DNA of 64,000 nt, from NCBI RefSeq assembly GCF_014200675.1, contig NZ_JACHCI010000012.1, positions 2,400 through 66,399 on the forward strand, read 5' to 3'. The stretch's first letter is position 1; each line of letters begins with the position of its first letter. This DNA comes from Janthinobacterium saanense (GTDB taxonomy: Bacteria; Pseudomonadota; Gammaproteobacteria; Burkholderiales; Burkholderiaceae_D). Below the pieces are notes generated by a model. The model saw nothing but the letters and a program-made list of their open reading frames with translations. It was not told the DNA's origin and made no database searches. Of the stretch, positions 38,821-48,311 are shown one piece after another. Position numbers and translations under genes: made by a program.

Positions 38821-39876
38821 TTACTGGCCGGTAGCCAGCTTGCGCTGCCACAGCGCCACGTCGATCATCACGCCGTCGCTGCCCGTATTGCGGATGTACA
38901 CGCGGTAGCTGCCCCGCCCCAGGCTGCCATCGAGGTAAGCCGTGCGCTCGTTGCGCTGCAAGCGGGCGCCCTTGGCCATCTGGCGGTATTTTTCCACCAC
39001 GCTGTCGAAACTGGCAAAGCTGCGCAGCGCCACTTCGATGTCGCGCTGCGGCCGGCCTTCCGCCTGGTCCAGCAGATTGTTTTGCTTCTTGCCCTTGAGC
39101 GTGAGCGGATAGGCAAACACGCCGGCGCCCGAAGAACTCAGCACCGTCGAATGGGGCAGCAGCAGCGGCAATAGCGAAGGCGGATACACTTGCGGCAGCT
39201 GCTCGCGGCGCCATCCCGGCAATTCAGGCTGCGCCAGCACATACTCGACGCTGGCGATCTTTTGCCCGCCAGCGCCTATTTCATCGTCATTGGCGATCAG
39301 CGCCAGCATGGGCGGCAATTGCTTCGCCCACGCCAGCAAGGGCGCGGCCTCGCCCACCAGCATGCCTTTTTTATGGAATATCGTCAGCACGGCCTTGGGG
39401 TCGGGATTGCACACCTTGAGCAAGGGCTGGCCAGGCTGCGCCTGCAAATGGCAATGGCCGTTGACCAGGCCAAAGGCGATAATCTCGCCGCGCTTGTCGA
39501 CCAGGATGGCGCCCCGTTCACGGCCCTGATTGCGGTCATTCATCGACGCCAGCAGCTGACGGCCGTCTGGCAGCACGGTGCGGGTGGCGTCGCGCCGGTC
39601 GCTGATGGCTTCAAAGGCCTGGTCCAGCACCAGTTCATCATCTTCCGTATAACTGCCGCGCGTATAGCCGAAAAAATCAAACAGCGCGGCGCGCACCTGC
39701 GGATCTTCGCTCAAGCGCGGCAAGGGCCCACCGGACAGCAAGGAAGACAAGGTCTTAGCCGCTGGCATCGCCAGGACCGCAGGTGCCGCCGTCGCGCTGG
39801 CGGGCTGGGAAAGAACGCAGGACGCTGCCAGCAAGGCGCCGCCCCAAGTGCGGTAGTTTGATAAGGTGATATACAT
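38821..39876 (-). CDS. Exported protein of unknown function
   Basis: This 351-aa protein starts at MYITLSNYRTW, with a signal peptide ending around ASA (about residue 28). I see no lipobox, repeats or catalytic motif that I can name. It lies convergent with the MORN protein, separated by 21 bases. Codon use is unremarkable. Its pairing with the neighbour may be accidental. Confidence 0.6.
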   Translation of the reverse strand: MYITLSNYRTWGGALLAASCVLSQPASATAAPAVLAMPAAKTLSSLLSGGPLPRLSEDPQVRAALFDFFGYTRGSYTEDDELVLDQAFEAISDRRDATRTVLPDGRQLLASMNDRNQGRERGAILVDKRGEIIAFGLVNGHCHLQAQPGQPLLKVCNPDPKAVLTIFHKKGMLVGEAAPLLAWAKQLPPMLALIANDDEIGAGGQKIASVEYVLAQPELPGWRREQLPQVYPPSLLPLLLPHSTVLSSSGAGVFAYPLTLKGKKQNNLLDQAEGRPQRDIEVALRSFASFDSVVEKYRQMAKGARLQRNERTAYLDGSLGRGSYRVYIRNTGSDGVMIDVALWQRKLATGQ

Positions 39877-40100
39877 GTTTCTGTCTGTCCGGGATTTGAC
39901 CGTCTTTCCGGCCACGCATGGCGCGTCGGGGATTCTAGCACGGCGCCAGCGCCCACGCCGCGCCGTTGACCGGCAAAGTGTGTGGACACTACGGCGCCAG
40001 GCATCACTATTATTCCGACCTCAATAATGACAATTTAACCAACACCTGCCCAGCTTGCTCTCTTGCCTGGCATGGATGGCACGGGCCATCTGCCTGCCCT

Positions 40101-40466
40101 TCAAGCCTGCAGGCGTAGCGCCAGCTTCCGGCTGGCCAGGACAGCCAGCCAGCTCAAGCCGCCCGCCAGCAGGCTGAAATACATCGCCCGCAAAGGATGC
40201 TGGGGCAGTAAATAAAAAAGTACTACCACACCCAGCGCGGCGCACAGCGGCGGCGGGATGCGGCCGGGCGGCAGCAGCGCCAGCACCAGGTTCGTGCCTG
40301 CATAAGCGTAAAACACCAGCAGCCAGGCCTTGGCGCCGGCGATGCCGACCGAACCGAGGCCGCCAAACAGCTGGGTGTACAGATAAAAACCCAGCCAGCT
40401 CAAAAAGACAAACAGCAAACAGCCCAGCGCGTGCACGGCCAGGCCGGTGATCCAACGTATCTTCAT
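40101..40466 (-). CDS. Small integral membrane protein
   Basis: This 121-aa protein consists almost entirely of four hydrophobic segments (about residues 8-30, 44-62, 72-88 and 93-112) with a basic C-terminus. I recognise no family. AAGGAA lies before the ATG. It is downstream of htpG on the same strand, but a strong terminator stands between them. Confidence 0.65.
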   Translation of the reverse strand: MKIRWITGLAVHALGCLLFVFLSWLGFYLYTQLFGGLGSVGIAGAKAWLLVFYAYAGTNLVLALLPPGRIPPPLCAALGVVVLFYLLPQHPLRAMYFSLLAGGLSWLAVLASRKLALRLQA

Positions 40467-40480
40467 GGCGTTCCTTGAAA

Positions 40481-40514
40481 AAAAGCCGGCCCTTTCATCA
40501 AGAAAGGGCCGGCT
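40481..40514 (-). terminator. Rho-independent terminator after htpG
   Basis: AGCCGGCCCTTTC and GAAAGGGCCGGCT form a perfect 13-bp stem with a 5-nt loop. On the minus strand a T-tract follows. Confidence 0.93.
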
Positions 40515-40536
40515 AGTCTACTGCTGCAAAACGGGC

Positions 40537-42456
40537 TTACTTCGCCGAATTGAGCAGCAATTCGTTCAGGCGCTTGACGAACGTGGCAGGATCGGCCAGC
40601 GAACCGCCTTCGGCCAGCAAGGCCTGGTCGAACAGGATGTTGGCCCAATCGCCGAACTTGCCGCCTTCCGCGTCTTCATATTTCAGACGCGCCACCAGCG
40701 GGTGGTTCGGGTTGATTTCCAGGATCGGCTTCGATTCCGGCGCGCTCTGGCCTGCTGCTTTCAGCATGCGCAGCAGATTGCCCGACAATTCATTCTCGTC
40801 GGCCACCAGGCAGGCTGGCGAATCGGTCAGGCGGAAGGTCACGCGCACGTCCTTGGCCTTGTCGGCCAGGGCGGTCTTCATCTTGCCCACCAGGTCGGCG
40901 TAGGAAGTTTCCGTTTCTTCGTGCTCTTTCTTTTCCGCTTCGTCTTCCAGCGCGCCCAGGTCCAGGCCGCCCTTGGCGACGGACACCAGTTCCTTGCCTT
41001 CGAAGTCCTGGATGAAGGACAACATCCACTCATCGACTCTGTCCGTCAGCAGCAGCACTTCAACACCCTTCTTGCGGAAGATTTCCAGGTGCGGGCTGTT
41101 CTTGGCGGCGGCGTAATTGTCGGCCGTGACGTAATAAATCTTGTCCTGGCCTTCCTTCATGCGCGCCACATAGTCGGCGAACGAGGTGATTTGTTCGTCG
41201 CTGTCGTTGGCGGTCGAAGTAAAGCGCAACAGCTTGGCCAGACGCTCCTTGTTGCCCGCATCTTCGCCGATACCCTCTTTCAGCACCTGGCCGAATTCCT
41301 TCCAGAAGGTGGTGTACTTGTCTTTTTTATCCTGCTCGTCGGCGTTCGCCAGTTCTTCCAACATACCCAGCACGCGCTTGGTCGAGCCTTCGCGGATGAC
41401 TTTGACGTCGCGCGATTCCTGCAGGATTTCACGCGAGACGTTCAGCGGCAGGTCGGACGAATCGATCACGCCCTTGACGAAGCGCAGATACGTCGGCATC
41501 AGCTGTTCGGCGTCGTCCATGATGAAGACGCGCTTGACGTACAGCTTGATACCGCCGCGCTTGTTGCGGTCCCACATATCGAATGGGGCCTTGGCCGGAA
41601 TGTACAACAGCTGCGTGTATTCGCTGCGGCCTTCGACGCGGTTATGCGTGTGCGTCAGCGGCGCCTGGAAGTCGTGCGAGACGTGCTTGTAGAATTCATC
41701 GTACTGTTCCGGCGTGATCTCGGACTTGCTGCGTGCCCACAAGGCGCTGGCCTGGTTGACGGTTTCCAGTTCGTCCCTGGCGACGGTTTCCTTCTGCTCG
41801 TCGTCCCACTCTTCTTTCTGCATCACGATAGGCAGCGAGATATGGTCCGAGTATTTACGGATGGTCGATTTGATCTTCCAGCTCGACAGGAACTCGTCTT
41901 CGCCTTCGCGCAGGTGCAGGATGATGTCCGTGCCGCGATTGGTTTTTTCGATGGTTTCGATGCTGTAATCGCCTTCGCCAGCCGATTCCCAGCGCACACC
42001 TTCGTTCGCAGCGGCGCCGGCGCGGCGCGTTTCAACCGTGATCTTGTCAGCGACGATAAAGCCCGAGTAGAAGCCCACGCCGAACTGGCCGATCAGGGCC
42101 GCGTCCTGCTGCTGGTCGCCCGACAGCTTGCCGAAGAATTCCTTGGTGCCCGACTTGGCGATGGTGCCCAGGTGCGAGATCGCCTCGTCACGGGTCATGC
42201 CGATGCCGTTGTCGGAAATGGTGATGGTGCGCGCATCCTTGTCGAAGCTGACCTTGATCTTCAATTCGTGATCGTTGCCATACAGGCCATCGTTATCGAT
42301 CGCTTCGAAGCGCAATTTATCGGCCGCGTCGGACGCGTTCGAGATCAATTCGCGCAAGAAGATTTCCTTGTTGGAGTACAAGGAGTGGATCATCAGATGC
42401 AGCATTTGCTTGACTTCAGTCTGAAAACCCAGGGTTTGCTTTTCGGAGACAGCCAT
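40537..42456 (-). CDS. htpG: Molecular chaperone HtpG (Hsp90)
   Basis: HtpG is the bacterial Hsp90, an ATP-dependent chaperone of the cytoplasm. The 639-aa protein has the GHKL ATPase domain with the helix REL(I)[12 protein letters not shown] and the motifs DNGIGM and GQFGVGFYS, followed by the middle and dimerisation domains. The length is normal. It is a single gene, ending in a strong terminator. A stress-response promoter was not identified. Confidence 0.97.
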   Translation of the reverse strand: MAVSEKQTLGFQTEVKQMLHLMIHSLYSNKEIFLRELISNASDAADKLRFEAIDNDGLYGNDHELKIKVSFDKDARTITISDNGIGMTRDEAISHLGTIAKSGTKEFFGKLSGDQQQDAALIGQFGVGFYSGFIVADKITVETRRAGAAANEGVRWESAGEGDYSIETIEKTNRGTDIILHLREGEDEFLSSWKIKSTIRKYSDHISLPIVMQKEEWDDEQKETVARDELETVNQASALWARSKSEITPEQYDEFYKHVSHDFQAPLTHTHNRVEGRSEYTQLLYIPAKAPFDMWDRNKRGGIKLYVKRVFIMDDAEQLMPTYLRFVKGVIDSSDLPLNVSREILQESRDVKVIREGSTKRVLGMLEELANADEQDKKDKYTTFWKEFGQVLKEGIGEDAGNKERLAKLLRFTSTANDSDEQITSFADYVARMKEGQDKIYYVTADNYAAAKNSPHLEIFRKKGVEVLLLTDRVDEWMLSFIQDFEGKELVSVAKGGLDLGALEDEAEKKEHEETETSYADLVGKMKTALADKAKDVRVTFRLTDSPACLVADENELSGNLLRMLKAAGQSAPESKPILEINPNHPLVARLKYEDAEGGKFGDWANILFDQALLAEGGSLADPATFVKRLNELLLNSAK

Positions 42457-42518
42457 GTTTACCTCATAGTCTTGTGGATGGGACGGATTTTATGGAGTTG
42501 GGGATTAAATAATTGATT

Positions 42519-43946
42519 TCAAGGGCTCTTCGCCAGCTCCCGGTCGAAAAACACCCAGACCTGCTCATCCTGCACCGTGGCCAGGTTCAGGCGCATGCGG
42601 GTCGATGGCAGCTGGCGCGGTGAAAACAGGCTGCCGGGCGCCAGCACCAGGCCTTCTGCCAGGGCTTTTTCAGCCAGCACATTGGTGTCGCAGCCGGCAT
42701 CGGCCCAGACAAACATGCCGGATGGCGCAGGATCAAAACGCAAGCCCGCCTGCTCGATGCGGCGGTAAGTCGCGTCACGCACCTTGTCGAGGCGCGCGCG
42801 CAAACGCTCGGCATGCTTGCGGTACTGGCCTTGCGACAGCACTTGATACACCACGCGCTCGCCGATATCGCTGGTAGTCAAGGTTGCCAGCATCTTGCGG
42901 TCGGCCAGGCGCTGCGCCCGTTCGGGCGAGGTAGCGATGAAACCCACGCGCAGATTGGCCGACAGGCTCTTGGAAAAGCCGCCCAGGTATATCACGCGGC
43001 GCAGCTGGTCCAGCGCTGCCAGCCGCGTGACCGGCTGCCCGCCACCCGGATGCATATCGCAATAGATATCGTCTTCGACGATCAAAAAATCGTGCTGTTC
43101 GGCCAGGCGCAGCACCTGGAATGCCTTGGCCGCCGACAGCGAGGTGGAACTGGGGTTGTGCAGCACCGAGTTGATCACATACAGCTTGGGCCGATGCAGG
43201 GCCGCCAGTTCTGCCAGCATGGCGATATCGGGGCCGTCGGCCAGGCGCGGAATGCCGATCACGCGCATGCCCATGGCCGCAAAGGCGCCGAACATCAGCC
43301 AGTACGCAGGGTCGTCGACAAAGATGGTGTCGCCGGGACGGGCAAATTCACGCGCCACCAGGTCCAGCGCCTGCATCACGCCCACCGTGGTGACAATCTG
43401 CTCGGGCGGACACGCGACTTCCAGGCCCGCCAGCTTCAGTTGCAGCTGCTGGCGCAGCGGCAAGAAGCCTTGCGGCATGCCATAGCTGAGCAACAGGGAG
43501 CCGGGCTGGCGCGCCACGTCGCGCAGGGCGCGCGCCACCAGTTCGCCATCGAGCCATTCATTGGGCAGCATGCCGGAACCGGGCGCATGATGGGGCGGCT
43601 TCTGGCGAAACATATTACGGATCAGCCACACCACATCCATGGCTTGCGCAGCCACCTCAGGCTGTGGCGCAGGCATGTTCAGCGCTGAGCGCTCGCGCAC
43701 AAAGAAGCCGGCGCCACGCCGCGATTCCAGATAATCGAGTCCCACCAGCTTGTCGTAGCTGGCCACCACCGTGGCGCAAGACACGTCCAGGCTGGCGGCG
43801 CACTGGCGTATCGATGGCATGCGCGCGCCGCCGCGCAGCAAGCGGTCATCGATGCGGGCCACCACCGAACGCACGATCTGGTCGATCAGGGTTTCGCCCG
43901 AGGTGCGTGACAAGAGGCTCAGCGGTGCTATCAGTGTATTGCCCAT
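42519..43946 (-). CDS. MocR-type regulator (GntR-aminotransferase fusion)
   Basis: This 475-aa protein fuses a GntR winged helix-turn-helix (about residues 10-85, with RMPSIRQCAASLDVSCATVVASYDKL) to a fold-type I aminotransferase domain (about 115-470). PLP would bind Lys326 in GGFSKSLSANLRVGF. MocR regulators usually control a neighbouring gene; here a divergent EamA transporter starts 120 bp away and an inverted repeat lies between. Its effector is unknown. Confidence 0.88.
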   Translation of the reverse strand: MGNTLIAPLSLLSRTSGETLIDQIVRSVVARIDDRLLRGGARMPSIRQCAASLDVSCATVVASYDKLVGLDYLESRRGAGFFVRERSALNMPAPQPEVAAQAMDVVWLIRNMFRQKPPHHAPGSGMLPNEWLDGELVARALRDVARQPGSLLLSYGMPQGFLPLRQQLQLKLAGLEVACPPEQIVTTVGVMQALDLVAREFARPGDTIFVDDPAYWLMFGAFAAMGMRVIGIPRLADGPDIAMLAELAALHRPKLYVINSVLHNPSSTSLSAAKAFQVLRLAEQHDFLIVEDDIYCDMHPGGGQPVTRLAALDQLRRVIYLGGFSKSLSANLRVGFIATSPERAQRLADRKMLATLTTSDIGERVVYQVLSQGQYRKHAERLRARLDKVRDATYRRIEQAGLRFDPAPSGMFVWADAGCDTNVLAEKALAEGLVLAPGSLFSPRQLPSTRMRLNLATVQDEQVWVFFDRELAKSP

Positions 43947-43954
43947 GCGACCAT

Positions 43955-43996
43955 TACAGTATAGAAAATTATAGGATCAAGTGTATTTGTACTGTA
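43955..43996. promoter_or_regulatory. Candidate MocR operator
   Basis: TACAGTA and TACTGTA form a perfect 7-bp inverted repeat separated by 28 nt in the mocR/eamA divergent region. Widely spaced sites are known for some MocR proteins. A direct repeat TGTACTGTACTG overlaps the right arm. Confidence 0.5.
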
Positions 43997-44065
43997 CTGC
44001 TATTCAGACCTAGCATAGCAGCATACCGTTCACAAATCCACGCCTTGCTCCCCACTATCGAAACC

Positions 44066-44974
44066 ATGACATCGCACACCCAGCTTGTTTCCCCTCCTTC
44101 CCGCCTGGCCGACGACCGCAAGGGCCTGTTACTGGGCCTGACGGCCGTCGCCATGTTCAGCCTGACCCTGCCTTTTACGCGCCTGGCCGTGGCCGAACTG
44201 GCCCCCGCCTTCGTGGCGCTGGGCCGCGCCCTGGTGGCTGCTTGCCTGGCGGCCTTATGGTTATGGCATCAGCGCGCGCCCCTGCCCCGGCGCGAGCAGT
44301 GGCTGCCGCTGGCCTTGGTGGCGCTCGGTTGCGTGGTGGGTTTTCCCTGGCTGACCTCGATCGCCATGCGCAGCCTGCCCGCCTCGCATGGCGCCGTACT
44401 GGTCGGCATTCTGCCGCTGGCCACCGCCGTCTTCGCCGTGCTGCGCGGCAAGGAACGCCCATCGACCGGGTTCTGGCTGATGGCGCTGGCCGGCACGGCG
44501 CTGGTGGTGCTGTTTGCCCTGCGTCAAGGCGGCGGCAGTTTTCATCTGGCCGACTTGCTGATGTTCGCCGCCGTCATACTGGGCGCGCTCGGTTACGCAG
44601 AAGGCGGACGCCTGGCGCAAAGCATGCCCGGCCAGCATGTGATTTCCTGGGCGCTGGTGCTGGCGGCACCGTTCGTGCTGCCGCTGGTGCTGTGGCTCTC
44701 CTGGCCGCAACGGGCGCTGCTGTTGCAAGCGAGCGCCACGGCCTGGCTTGGTTTTGCCTATATTTCCGTGTTTTCCATGTTTATCGGTTTCTTTTTCTGG
44801 TACCGGGGCATGGCGCTGGGCGGCGTGGCGCGCGTGGGGCAAACCCAATTGCTGCAACCGTTTTTGACCCTGCTGGGCGCCGCGGTGCTGCTGGGCGAAG
44901 CGCTGGAAGTGTCCAGCCTGCTGTTTGCCGGCGCCGTGATCGCCGTGGTGGCGGCCGGGCGCAAGCTGAAATAG
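44066..44974 (+). CDS. EamA-family (DMT) transporter
   Basis: This 302-aa membrane protein has ten predicted TM helices in the two-fold EamA repeat typical of metabolite exporters. The upstream open frame is ignored; MTSHTQ is the first likely start. It is divergent from the MocR regulator, suggesting export of an amino acid or related compound under MocR control. Substrate is inferred only. An aminotransferase follows 176 bp downstream on the same strand, possibly linked. Confidence 0.85.
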   Translation: MTSHTQLVSPPSRLADDRKGLLLGLTAVAMFSLTLPFTRLAVAELAPAFVALGRALVAACLAALWLWHQRAPLPRREQWLPLALVALGCVVGFPWLTSIAMRSLPASHGAVLVGILPLATAVFAVLRGKERPSTGFWLMALAGTALVVLFALRQGGGSFHLADLLMFAAVILGALGYAEGGRLAQSMPGQHVISWALVLAAPFVLPLVLWLSWPQRALLLQASATAWLGFAYISVFSMFIGFFFWYRGMALGGVARVGQTQLLQPFLTLLGAAVLLGEALEVSSLLFAGAVIAVVAAGRKLK

Positions 44975-45150
44975 CCTGTTGTCATTTTGCGATATCCATT
45001 TGAAACGCCAACCAAGCACCAAAGCACAGTCTGGCCGTACAATATGGCGGTAATGGGGCGACGCCTACCCGGCGCCGCTTTATCGACGGCCGCCATAAGC
45101 GGACCATAAAAAACCAGCCGGCGCAGCTCGGCATCTTCCATGAGACACGT

Positions 45151-46344
45151 ATGAAAATTGAAAATCCAAATCCCATCCAATGGCGCTTTTCTGAACGCGC
45201 GGAGCAATTAAAAAGCTCTTTCATCCGCGAAATTTTGAAGATCACGCAGCGCCCCGAGATCATTTCCTTTGCCGGCGGCCTGCCCTCGCCCGCCACTTTC
45301 CCCGTCGAGGAAATGAAAACTGCTTTCGACAAGGTCTTGTCCAACAATGGCAAGGTCGCCCTGCAATACGGCCCCACCGACGGTTATCCGCCGCTGCGCC
45401 AGTGGATCGCCGATACACTGTCGACCGATGGCAGCCGGATCTCGCCGGAACAGGTCTTGATGACCTCCGGCTCGCAGCAGGCGCTGGACTTGCTGGGCAA
45501 GGTGCTGATCGATGAAGGCAGCCGCGTGCTGGTGGAAACCCCCAGCTACCTGGGCGCATTGCAGGCATTTTCCGTCTACCGTCCCGAATTCGTTTCCGTC
45601 GAAACCGACGAGCACGGCCTGGTGCCGGCCTCGATCGATCCGGTCGCCGATGGCGCACGTCTGCTGTACGCGCTGCCGAACTTCCAGAATCCGACGGGCC
45701 GCAGCCTGTCCGTGGCGCGCCGCGTCGAACTGGTGGAAACCTGCGCCCGCCACGGCTTGCCGCTGATCGAGGATGATCCTTACGGTGCGCTCAGCTACAA
45801 GGGCGAGCCGTCGCCAAAAATGATCAATATGAACCCGGACGGCGTGATCTACATGGGTTCGTTTTCCAAGGTGCTCACGCCGGGCATCCGCCTCGGCTAC
45901 GTGGTGGCGCCGCTGCCGCTGGTGCGCCGCCTGGAACTGGCCAAGCAGGCGGCCGACCTGCACACGGCGCAGCTGACGCAGATGGTGGTGCATGAAGTGA
46001 TCAAGGATGGTTTCCTTGATCGCCATATCCCCAGCATCCGCACGCTGTATGGCAATCAATGCCAGGCCATGCTCGATGCGCTCAAGGAACACTTCCCGGC
46101 CGGCGTCACGTGGACCCACCCGGAAGGCGGCATGTTCATCTGGGTCACCCTGCCGAAACATATCGACGCCATGCAGCTGCTCGATGAAGCCATCGCCCAC
46201 AAGGTCGCTTTCGTGCCCGGCGCGCCGTTCTACGCCAACCAGCCGGAAACGAACACCCTGCGCCTGTCGTTCGTCACCGTGCCGCCGGAACGCATCCGTG
46301 AGGGCGTCGCCATCCTGGGCAAGCTAATCGCCGCCAAGGTGTAA
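45151..46344 (+). CDS. PLP-dependent aminotransferase (class I, LysN/2-aminoadipate type)
   Basis: This 397-aa fold-type I aminotransferase has AGGLPSPATFP near the N-terminus, a typical feature of the 2-aminoadipate/LysN clade. PLP Lys240 lies in MGSFSKVLTPGIRLGYV, with the Asp of EDDPYGALSY (about 208-217) for the pyridine nitrogen. The amino donor and substrate are not determined. Its neighbourhood with the EamA exporter and MocR regulator may indicate amino acid metabolism. Confidence 0.87.
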   Translation: MKIENPNPIQWRFSERAEQLKSSFIREILKITQRPEIISFAGGLPSPATFPVEEMKTAFDKVLSNNGKVALQYGPTDGYPPLRQWIADTLSTDGSRISPEQVLMTSGSQQALDLLGKVLIDEGSRVLVETPSYLGALQAFSVYRPEFVSVETDEHGLVPASIDPVADGARLLYALPNFQNPTGRSLSVARRVELVETCARHGLPLIEDDPYGALSYKGEPSPKMINMNPDGVIYMGSFSKVLTPGIRLGYVVAPLPLVRRLELAKQAADLHTAQLTQMVVHEVIKDGFLDRHIPSIRTLYGNQCQAMLDALKEHFPAGVTWTHPEGGMFIWVTLPKHIDAMQLLDEAIAHKVAFVPGAPFYANQPETNTLRLSFVTVPPERIREGVAILGKLIAAKV

Positions 46345-46713
46345 GTCTCCCCGCCTGCCCGGCGCACTGCCGGGCAGCACCCTCTTCCTGCTTTTCCTTT
46401 TGTAGTTTTCCTACAAAAGTTCCTCACGACAGCACAGCAAAAGTAACAATATTATATTTTTTATCACATAAAAACGATGCATTTTTTTCACCCAATCAAT
46501 TAGCAAAGCGGTATCATCTGCTCAAATTGGAATCAAGTCAGCCTTTACTACACGTGTACAGATGCCCGGCCCGTCATAGGCCTGGAGGCAACACTCCTGG
46601 CACCGCCCACCCGCCCGATGCGATGTGCGGCTGCAGCGATTCCAGGGTTCGGCAATACCGAAAGTGCAGCAAATGCTGGCCTGGTGCAGCTCATCAGATA
46701 GAGGCCGGTAGCA
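46345..46713. other. Intergenic region with two hairpins
   Basis: This 369-bp stretch contains no gene. CTGCCCGGC/GCCGGGCAG (46355-46377) is a 9-bp hairpin without a T-tract directly after it, and CTTTTGTAG/CTACAAAAG (46397-46419) is a second perfect 9-bp hairpin. AT-rich sequence follows, and the diguanylate cyclase promoter is probably here. Confidence 0.6.
46355..46377 (+). terminator. GC-rich hairpin after aminotransferase gene
   Basis: CTGCCCGGC and GCCGGGCAG pair around GCACT 10 nt after the stop. The following CCCTCTTCC is only weakly T-rich, so termination is uncertain. Confidence 0.4.
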
Positions 46714-48072
46714 ATGAAACCAGGCAGTGTGGATTTTTCCCAACGGCATGAAGCCGCCATCTTGATCGTCGATGATGCGCCAGCCAATCTTGATCTGCTG
46801 CGCAAGTCCATGAGCGAACAGGGTTATCAAACCTATGTGGCCACGTCTGGCGAGCGCGCTTTGACCATCGCTCAGCGCGCCCAGCCTGACCTGATACTGC
46901 TCGACGTGCTGATGCCGGACATGGATGGCATCGAGACCTGCCGCCGGCTCAAGCAGCATCCGCTGACGCAGCGCATCCCCGTGATCTTCATGAGCGCCAG
47001 GACGGAGACGGATGATGTGGTGGCCGGCTTCGATGCGGGCGCCGTCGACTATATCGCCAAGCCGCTGCGTCTGGCCGAAGTCTACGCCCGCGTGCGCGCC
47101 CAGCTGCAAATCCGCAGCAATAATGAAACCCAGCAGGAACAGGCCGAGCGCCTGCGCACCATCGTCAACAATATGGCCGAGGGTTTGCTGATCATCGAGG
47201 CGGACGGGCGCATCCAGTACACCAATCCGGCCTGCGACCAGTACCTGGGCTACCGTGAAAATGAGCTGGCCGGCCACTCTATCGGCGAGCTGCTCAGCCC
47301 TTTGGTGACGCAGGAATATCTCGATTATTTCGCCATGTATGCGGCCAATCCCGAGACGGCGCACAAGCATGGCACGCGCGAAGTGGCGATCCGCCACCGC
47401 AATGGCGACAGCTTGAGCATGGACCTGACCCTGACACCCATGTATCTGCGCCAGCCCCTGTATATCGGGCTGCTGCACGATATTACCCATCACAAGCAGT
47501 CGGAAGATGCGCTGCAGCGGGCCGCCTACCTCGATTCGCTGACCAAGATCGCCAACCGCCGCCATTTCGACACTTTCCTGGAAAAAGAATGGCAACGCGC
47601 CGTGCGCAATGGCAGCGCGCTATCGCTGGTGGTGCTCGATGTCGACCATTTCAAGCTGTATAACGACAGCCTGGGCCACCCGGCCGGCGACGCCTGTCTG
47701 CAGCAGGTGGCGCAAGCGATCGACACGCACGCCTGCCGCCCGGGCGACCTGGCCGCGCGCTATGGCGGCGAGGAATTCGTCATGCTGTTTTCAGAGACGG
47801 AAGCCGACGGCGCCATGCTGCTGGCCGAAGCCATACGCGGCCACATCGAAAGCCTGCAACTGCCCCACCCCCGCTCGCCCACTTCGCCATGGATCACCGT
47901 CAGCATCGGCGTGGCGACCATCCACCCGCACCAGCTGGACGACCGCGCCACCTTGTTCGTCGCCGCCGACCGCGCCCTGTACGTGGCCAAGGAAGGCGGC
48001 CGCAACCAGGTCCGCGCTACCCGCTCGGGCAGCACAGCCTGGGAAACCGTCAAGGCATTGGTACTGCGTTGA
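46714..48072 (+). CDS. Diguanylate cyclase response regulator (REC-PAS-GGDEF)
   Basis: This 452-aa cytoplasmic protein would make c-di-GMP in response to phosphorylation and PAS input. The receiver (about 12-130) has phosphoacceptor Asp64 (LLDVLMPDMDG); a PAS domain spans about 145-260. The GGDEF domain has the catalytic GGEEF at residues 351-355 and an intact RxxD inhibitory site (R342-D345) five residues before it. No partner kinase gene is adjacent. A (GCA)15 tract begins four bases after the stop. Confidence 0.93.
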   Translation: MKPGSVDFSQRHEAAILIVDDAPANLDLLRKSMSEQGYQTYVATSGERALTIAQRAQPDLILLDVLMPDMDGIETCRRLKQHPLTQRIPVIFMSARTETDDVVAGFDAGAVDYIAKPLRLAEVYARVRAQLQIRSNNETQQEQAERLRTIVNNMAEGLLIIEADGRIQYTNPACDQYLGYRENELAGHSIGELLSPLVTQEYLDYFAMYAANPETAHKHGTREVAIRHRNGDSLSMDLTLTPMYLRQPLYIGLLHDITHHKQSEDALQRAAYLDSLTKIANRRHFDTFLEKEWQRAVRNGSALSLVVLDVDHFKLYNDSLGHPAGDACLQQVAQAIDTHACRPGDLAARYGGEEFVMLFSETEADGAMLLAEAIRGHIESLQLPHPRSPTSPWITVSIGVATIHPHQLDDRATLFVAADRALYVAKEGGRNQVRATRSGSTAWETVKALVLR

Positions 48073-48076
48073 TACC

Positions 48077-48124
<48 letters not shown>

Positions 48125-48170
48125 CTAGCAGCAAGAGCAGGAGTACACCCAAGACCTGTGCAAAGGCTTT

Positions 48171-48290
48171 CGGGCCTAGCGGGCCTGAAAAATGTCGAGG
48201 GCAAGGCGCAGCGACGCAGACAGTACGCATGTACGGCAAGGAGCTGCAACGCCGCCCTCGGCATTTTCTCAGGCCCGCGACTCTGGCCCG
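48171..48290. repeat. Approx. 120-nt imperfect inverted-repeat element
   Basis: Outer arms (GCGGGCCTGAAAAATGTCG... at 48179-48202 and ...CGGCATTTTCTCAGGCCCGC at 48254-48278) are nearly complementary, and GGCG/CGCC and CAGC/GCTG pair inside. The loop carries GTACGCATGTAC. The element lies between the convergent diguanylate cyclase and TonB receptor genes. It could act as a terminator or be a non-autonomous mobile element. Confidence 0.75.
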
Positions 48291-48311
48291 CCATTTTTAA
48301 AGCTCTACAGA

